From JBMNNS01 sp050942625 (GTDB lineage Bacteria > Bacillota > Dethiobacteria > DTU022 > UBA8154), in NCBI GenBank assembly GCA_050942625.1, contig JBMNNS010000057.1, forward strand, positions 1-10,809: DNA of 10,809 bases, read 5' to 3'. Numbering within the stretch: the first letter of the stretch is position 1; every line of letters starts with the position of its first letter. The position numbers and the translations under genes were made by a program. Under the pieces are notes generated by a model. It saw only the letters and a list, made by a program, of their open reading frames with translations, ran no database searches and was not told where the DNA came from. Positions 7,637-10,809 of this stretch are shown piece after piece.

Positions 7637-8011
7637 ATGCCTACAATGAATCAAGTGATACGCAAGGGCCGAAAAAAAATCACCAAAAAATCTGCAGCCC
7701 CGGCGTTAGAAAATTCCCCACAAAAAAGGGGGGTATGTACCAGGGTTTCCACCATTACACCTAAAAAACCTAATTCTGCCTTGCGCAAAATAGCCCGTAT
7801 CAGGCTGACAAATGGCATGGAGGTTACGGCCTACATTCCTGGAATTGGGCATAACCTGCAGGAACACTCTGTCGTGCTTGTCAGAGGCGGCCGGGTCAAG
7901 GATCTTCCCGGTACCAGATACCATTTGGTCAGGGGTGCTCTTGATGCCGCCGGCGTTGATGAAAGAAGAAAAGGACGTTCAAAATATGGTACAAAAAAAC
8001 CTAAGGCCTAG
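7637..8011 (+). CDS. rpsL: 30S ribosomal protein S12
   Basis: S12 (124 aa) sits at the 30S decoding centre and takes part in codon-anticodon proofreading. It starts at ATG 7637, 5 nt after a GGGAGGTG ribosome binding site (7624-7631). Signature segments are PQKRGVCTRV (28-37), TPKKPNSALRK (41-51), GHNLQEHSVVLVRGGRVKDL (71-90) and the basic end RSKYGTKKPKA. Lysines 43, 44 and 88 (with Met as 1), in the two streptomycin-resistance hot-spots, are wild type, and Asp 89, the residue methylthiolated in E. coli S12, is present. It lacks the N-terminal insertion of Bacillus S12 (about 138 aa), which favours a clostridial-type host. It lies 42 nt after rplGB and 62 nt before rpsG, in one transcription unit. 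Confidence 0.99.
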   Translation: MPTMNQVIRKGRKKITKKSAAPALENSPQKRGVCTRVSTITPKKPNSALRKIARIRLTNGMEVTAYIPGIGHNLQEHSVVLVRGGRVKDLPGTRYHLVRGALDAAGVDERRKGRSKYGTKKPKA

Positions 8012-8061
8012 GCTTTTGAAGCCGGATCCCAAATTACAACGTTAATAAATTGCCTTTGAAA

Positions 8062-8066
8062 GGAGG
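8062..8066 (+). promoter_or_regulatory. Ribosome binding site selecting the rpsG TTG start
   Basis: AAAGGAGGG runs directly into an ATG at 8068, too close for that ATG to be used with this site. The GGAGG core (8062-8066) is 7 nt from the in-frame TTG at 8074, an ideal distance. The preceding CCTT (8053-8056) can pair with AAGG (8060-8063), covering part of the site. Confidence 0.75.
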
Positions 8067-8073
8067 GATGGGC

Positions 8074-8544
8074 TTGCCTAGAAAGGGTCCCGTTCCCAAA
8101 AGAGAGGTGTCACCTGACCCTTTATATAATAGCGTGCTTGTTCAAAAATTTATTAATAAATTAATGTATGACGGTAAAAAAGATATCGCACGATCAATTT
8201 TTTATAATGCAATGGATATTATCAAAGAAAAAACAGGGAAGGATGCGCTGGAAGTGTTTGAGGCTGCTATGCGCAATGCCGCTCCTGTATTAGAAGTGAA
8301 ACCCAGGCGTGTTGGTGGTGCTACCTACCAGGTGCCTGTAGAAGTTAATCCGAGACGCAAGGTCATTTTGGCAATCAGATGGCTGGTAAACCATGCCAGG
8401 AACCGGGGAGAAAAAACTATGGCGCAAAGACTTGCTGCCGAATTATTGGATGCTGCTAATAATACAGGCATTACAATTAAGAAAAAAGAAGATACACATA
8501 AAATGGCTGAAGCCAACAAGGCTTTTGCCCATTATCGCTGGTAA
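8074..8544 (+). CDS. rpsG: 30S ribosomal protein S7
   Basis: S7 (156 aa) binds the 3' major domain of 16S rRNA, starts assembly of the 30S head and contacts E-site tRNA and mRNA. I choose the TTG at 8074, because it gives the family N-terminus MPRKGPVPKRE and exactly the 156 residues of B. subtilis S7. The ATG at 8068 (MGLPRKG) abuts the Shine-Dalgarno sequence, and an upstream TTG at 8050 adds non-family residues. Signatures are VLEVKPRRVGGATYQVPVEV (about 78-97), RWLVNHARNRGEKTM and the C-terminal EDTHKMAEANKAFAHYRW. fusA follows after 52 nt. An in-frame imperfect copy of the AFAHY codons occurs just after the stop (see separate entry). Identification is certain. Confidence 0.98.
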   Translation: MPRKGPVPKREVSPDPLYNSVLVQKFINKLMYDGKKDIARSIFYNAMDIIKEKTGKDALEVFEAAMRNAAPVLEVKPRRVGGATYQVPVEVNPRRKVILAIRWLVNHARNRGEKTMAQRLAAELLDAANNTGITIKKKEDTHKMAEANKAFAHYRW

Positions 8545-8562
8545 GCTGCCTTTGCCCACTAT
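8521..8562 (+). repeat. Imperfect direct repeat of the S7 C-terminal codons across the stop
   Basis: GCTTTTGCCCATTAT (8521-8535, codons for A-F-A-H-Y near the S7 end) recurs as GCCTTTGCCCACTAT at 8548-8562, 27 nt downstream and in the same frame but beyond the TAA stop. Thirteen of 15 bases match, and both differences are at third codon positions, so the repeat would still read A-F-A-H-Y. It could be a small tandem duplication of the gene end. A chance match cannot be excluded. Confidence 0.5.
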
Positions 8563-8596
8563 GGAACGCCTTGGAAAATTATGGAGGTCTTTTTAA

Positions 8597-10663
8597 ATGG
8601 AGTTAACTCAAATAAGAAATATAGGTATCATAGCTCATATTGATGCCGGGAAAACCACAACCACAGAAAGAATCCTTTTCTATACGGGGAAGGTTCATAG
8701 ATTGGGCGAGGTGCATGATGGGGCGGCTACCATGGACTGGATGGTTCAGGAGCAGGAAAGAGGGATCACGATTACCTCTGCAGCTACTACCTGTCTTTGG
8801 AGAGGGGCTTGTATTAATATTATAGATACACCAGGACACGTGGACTTTACTGTAGAGGTCGAACGTTCCTTGAGGGTTCTCGATGGTGCCGTCGGTGTTT
8901 TTTGTGCCAAAGAGGGAGTAGAGCCCCAGTCAGAAACTGTTTGGCGGCAGGCTAACAAGTATGGGGTTCCGCGCATCGCCTATATCAATAAAATGGATAT
9001 TACCGGCGCTGACTATTTTAATGCCCTGGAAATGCTGCAGACCAAACTGAATGTCAACATTATACCCCTCCAATTGCCTGTTGGAGCAGAGGAAAATTTC
9101 AGGGGTGTAATAGATCTGGTGCGCATGAAAGCAATTATCTATCTTGATGATTTGGGGACACATAGTGATGAATCCGAGATCCCTGCTGCGATGCAGGGGT
9201 TAGCGGAAAAATACAGGGAAAAAATGCTTGAAACCCTGGCTGAAACCGACGAAGGCATCATGGAAAAATATATCGAAGGTAAAACCATTTCCGAGGAGGA
9301 AATCCGCAAGGCTTTGCGCAATGCAACTATAGAAAAACAATATGTTCCCGTTTTTTGCGGTTCTTCTTATCGCAACAAGGGTGTGCAGCAGTTGCTTGAT
9401 GCAGTAGTCTACTATCTACCTTCTCCTCTGGATGTGCCTCCAGTAAAAGGGGTCAACCCCTCCACTGGAAAAGAAGTGATTCGTAGAGCAGATGAAAACG
9501 AACATTTCTCCGCCCTTGCTTTTAAGGTTATGACCGACGCTTATGTAGGCAAACTAACTTTTCTACGTATTTATTCAGGGAAGGTTACCAGCGGTTCTTA
9601 TATTTATAACCCTTTAAAAGGGAAAAAAGAACGCATTGGACGCATTTTAAGGATGCATGCCAACCACAGGGAGGAGCTTTTGGAAGCCATTGCTGGCGAC
9701 ATTGTTGCCTGTGTAGGTTTTAAAAATACAGCTACAGGGGATACGCTTTGTAATGAAAAAAAACCTGTTATACTGGAGAACATCAAATTTCCAGAACCAG
9801 TAATTTCTGTAGCTATTGAACCTAAAACTAAGGCCGACCAGGATAAAATGGTGGTTTCGTTACAGAAACTTTCTGAGGAAGATCCCACCTTTCAATCTTA
9901 TGTTAATGATGAAACCGGACAAACAATTATTTCCGGCATGGGCGAGTTACATCTGGAAATTATTATTGATCGTTTGCTGCGCGAATTTAAGGTTGGGGCC
10001 AACGTAGGCCGCCCGCAGGTGGCTTATAAAGAAACAATTGTCACAAAGGTCCTTTCTGATAATAAATATGTCAGACAAACCGGTGGGCGTGGCCAATACG
10101 GCCATGTAGTTCTGGAACTGGAGCCGCTGGAAAGGGGAGCTGGTTTCATTTTTGAAAGCCAGATTGCCGGAGGAGTTGTTCCCAAGGAATATATCCCTGC
10201 TGTGGAGGCCGGTATCAAGGAGGCCCTTAAAAGCGGTGTTTTGGCTGGTTACCAGGTTGTTGACATCAAAGTTACTTTGAAGGACGGTTCTTACCATGAG
10301 GTGGACTCCTCCGAACTGGCCTTTAAAATTGCTGCCTCTCAGGCAATAAGAAAGGGACTGTTAAAAGCAAAATGTATCCTGCTTGAACCCATCATGAAGG
10401 TAGAAATTTTCGTCCCGGAGGAGTACATGGGCGAGGTTATCGGTGACCTTAATGGCCGCCGTGGCAAGATAGAAGGCCTTCAACCCAAAGGAGGTAATCA
10501 AGCGATCAGGGGCTTTGCTCCACTTTCGGAAATGTTTGGTTATGCCACCGAGTTACGTTCTCATACTCAGGGCCGGGGTGCTTACTCCATGGAATTTTCT
10601 CACTATAATGAGCTTCCTTCTAATATCGAGGAGAAGATCACTAACAAAACCTTTGTATTTTAA
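8597..10663 (+). CDS. fusA: Translation elongation factor G
   Basis: EF-G (688 aa; B. subtilis 692) is the GTPase that drives ribosomal translocation and, with ribosome recycling factor, splits post-termination ribosomes. The ATG at 8597 is 8 nt after GGAGGT (8583-8588) and gives the expected N-terminus ahead of G1. G-domain motifs are all present: G1 AHIDAGKT (13-20), switch I RGITITSAATT (55-65), G3 DTPGH (77-81, with the catalytic His 81) and G4 NKMD (131-134). Beta-barrel domain II, domain III with ISGMGELHLEIIIDRL, domain IV with GGRGQYGHVVLELEP and GGVVPKEYIPAVEAG, and domain V with EPIMKVEIFVPEEYMGEVIG and RGFAPLSEMFGYATELRS follow in order. This is the canonical housekeeping form, not a TetM/Q-type protection protein or a divergent FusA2. 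tuf starts 22 nt after its stop. Confidence 0.99.
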   Translation: MELTQIRNIGIIAHIDAGKTTTTERILFYTGKVHRLGEVHDGAATMDWMVQEQERGITITSAATTCLWRGACINIIDTPGHVDFTVEVERSLRVLDGAVGVFCAKEGVEPQSETVWRQANKYGVPRIAYINKMDITGADYFNALEMLQTKLNVNIIPLQLPVGAEENFRGVIDLVRMKAIIYLDDLGTHSDESEIPAAMQGLAEKYREKMLETLAETDEGIMEKYIEGKTISEEEIRKALRNATIEKQYVPVFCGSSYRNKGVQQLLDAVVYYLPSPLDVPPVKGVNPSTGKEVIRRADENEHFSALAFKVMTDAYVGKLTFLRIYSGKVTSGSYIYNPLKGKKERIGRILRMHANHREELLEAIAGDIVACVGFKNTATGDTLCNEKKPVILENIKFPEPVISVAIEPKTKADQDKMVVSLQKLSEEDPTFQSYVNDETGQTIISGMGELHLEIIIDRLLREFKVGANVGRPQVAYKETIVTKVLSDNKYVRQTGGRGQYGHVVLELEPLERGAGFIFESQIAGGVVPKEYIPAVEAGIKEALKSGVLAGYQVVDIKVTLKDGSYHEVDSSELAFKIAASQAIRKGLLKAKCILLEPIMKVEIFVPEEYMGEVIGDLNGRRGKIEGLQPKGGNQAIRGFAPLSEMFGYATELRSHTQGRGAYSMEFSHYNELPSNIEEKITNKTFVF

Positions 10664-10685
10664 TTTAAGGAGGGTTTCTTTTAAG

Positions 10686-10809
10686 ATGGCCAAGAAGAAA
10701 TTTGAAAGGACAAAACCTCACGTTAACGTAGGCACAGTAGGGCACGTTGATCATGGGAAAACGACATTAACCTCAGCGATCACTTATTGTTTGGCCAACC
10801 AGGGTTACG
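10686..10809 (+). CDS. tuf: Translation elongation factor Tu (3' truncated by window)
   Basis: The first 41 codons of EF-Tu, the GTPase that delivers aminoacyl-tRNA to the ribosome. The ATG at 10686 follows AAGGAGGG (10667-10674) at an 11-nt spacing and opens MAKKKFERTKPHVNVGTVGH, followed by VDHGKT, the G1 P-loop (GHVDHGKT, residues 19-26). The frame is open to the window end. Lying 22 nt after fusA, it completes the usual rpsL-rpsG-fusA-tuf order, and I see no separate promoter before it. The rest of the protein cannot be judged. Confidence 0.97.
   Translation, partial: MAKKKFERTKPHVNVGTVGHVDHGKTTLTSAITYCLANQGY

Noticed and set aside
7672..7679. Run of eight A in rpsL (others at 1274-1281 in rpoB and 9756-9763 in fusA) as slippage or frameshift sites
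   Set aside because: The runs encode ordinary Lys/Asn-rich stretches, the frames continue normally, and no alternative frame gives a meaningful product.
9440..9468. Composite hairpin in fusA (CCAGT/ACTGG around AGGGG/CCCCT)
   Set aside because: Two 5-bp stems with an internal loop are within chance expectation, and no regulatory context is visible.
10260..10288. TTGACA in fusA as a possible tuf promoter
   Set aside because: No -10-like hexamer lies at 16-18 nt spacing; it reads as ordinary codons for V-D-I in EF-G.
1..10809. A novel accessory system, mobile element or CRISPR array
   Set aside because: Every long frame on the plus strand is a conserved housekeeping gene in its usual order, and gaps are 100 nt or less. 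No repeats, transposase, integrase or foreign-looking segment is visible.

Overview
The window is a continuous, all-plus-strand piece of the rpoBC-str ribosomal supercluster of a Gram-positive bacterium (Bacillota). In order it holds rpoB (5' end cut off by the window), rpoC, an L7Ae-family RNA-binding protein gene (rplGB/ybxF), rpsL, rpsG, fusA and the first 41 codons of tuf. The L7Ae-like gene between rpoC and rpsL is the typical Bacillota arrangement. Protein sequences resemble Bacillus subtilis RpoB/RpoC/S7/EF-G, but S12 has the short 124-residue form without the Bacillus N-terminal insertion. Strong GGAGG-type ribosome binding sites and two TTG starts (rpoC, rpsG) are also usual in this phylum. 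My best placement is class Clostridia, possibly Peptococcaceae-like; the family is a guess. Base composition looks intermediate by eye and even along the window, with no sign of transferred DNA.

Layout: 1-3361 RNA polymerase beta (about the first 100 residues missing); 3362-3444 an 83-nt gap with a possible 17-codon leader ORF and a small hairpin that puts the rpoC Shine-Dalgarno sequence in its loop; 3445-7242 RNA polymerase beta'; 7243-7342 a 100-nt gap with a near-consensus sigma-A promoter (TTGACA, 17-nt spacer, TGC-TAAAAT) and a short leader; 7343-7594 the L7Ae-like protein; 7637-8011 S12; 8074-8544 S7; 8597-10663 elongation factor G; 10686 onward EF-Tu. There is no gene-free stretch above 300 bases, and no RNA gene, mobile element, CRISPR array or convincing intrinsic terminator.

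The genes work together as core transcription and translation machinery: the two large RNA polymerase subunits, two 30S proteins (decoding centre and head/mRNA exit), and the two main elongation GTPases. The promoter after rpoC means the translation genes can be transcribed separately from rpoBC, while the lack of a terminator means read-through from rpoBC is also likely.

I do not see a new multi-gene system. The unexplained structure lies in small elements: a perfect 15-bp inverted repeat inside the L7Ae-like coding sequence (7395-7436), which is the strongest anomaly; an echo of the S7 C-terminal coding sequence just after its stop codon (8548-8562); the rpoC leader ORF and initiation hairpin; a possible SD-sequestering fold before rpsG; and a long acidic tail on RpoC.
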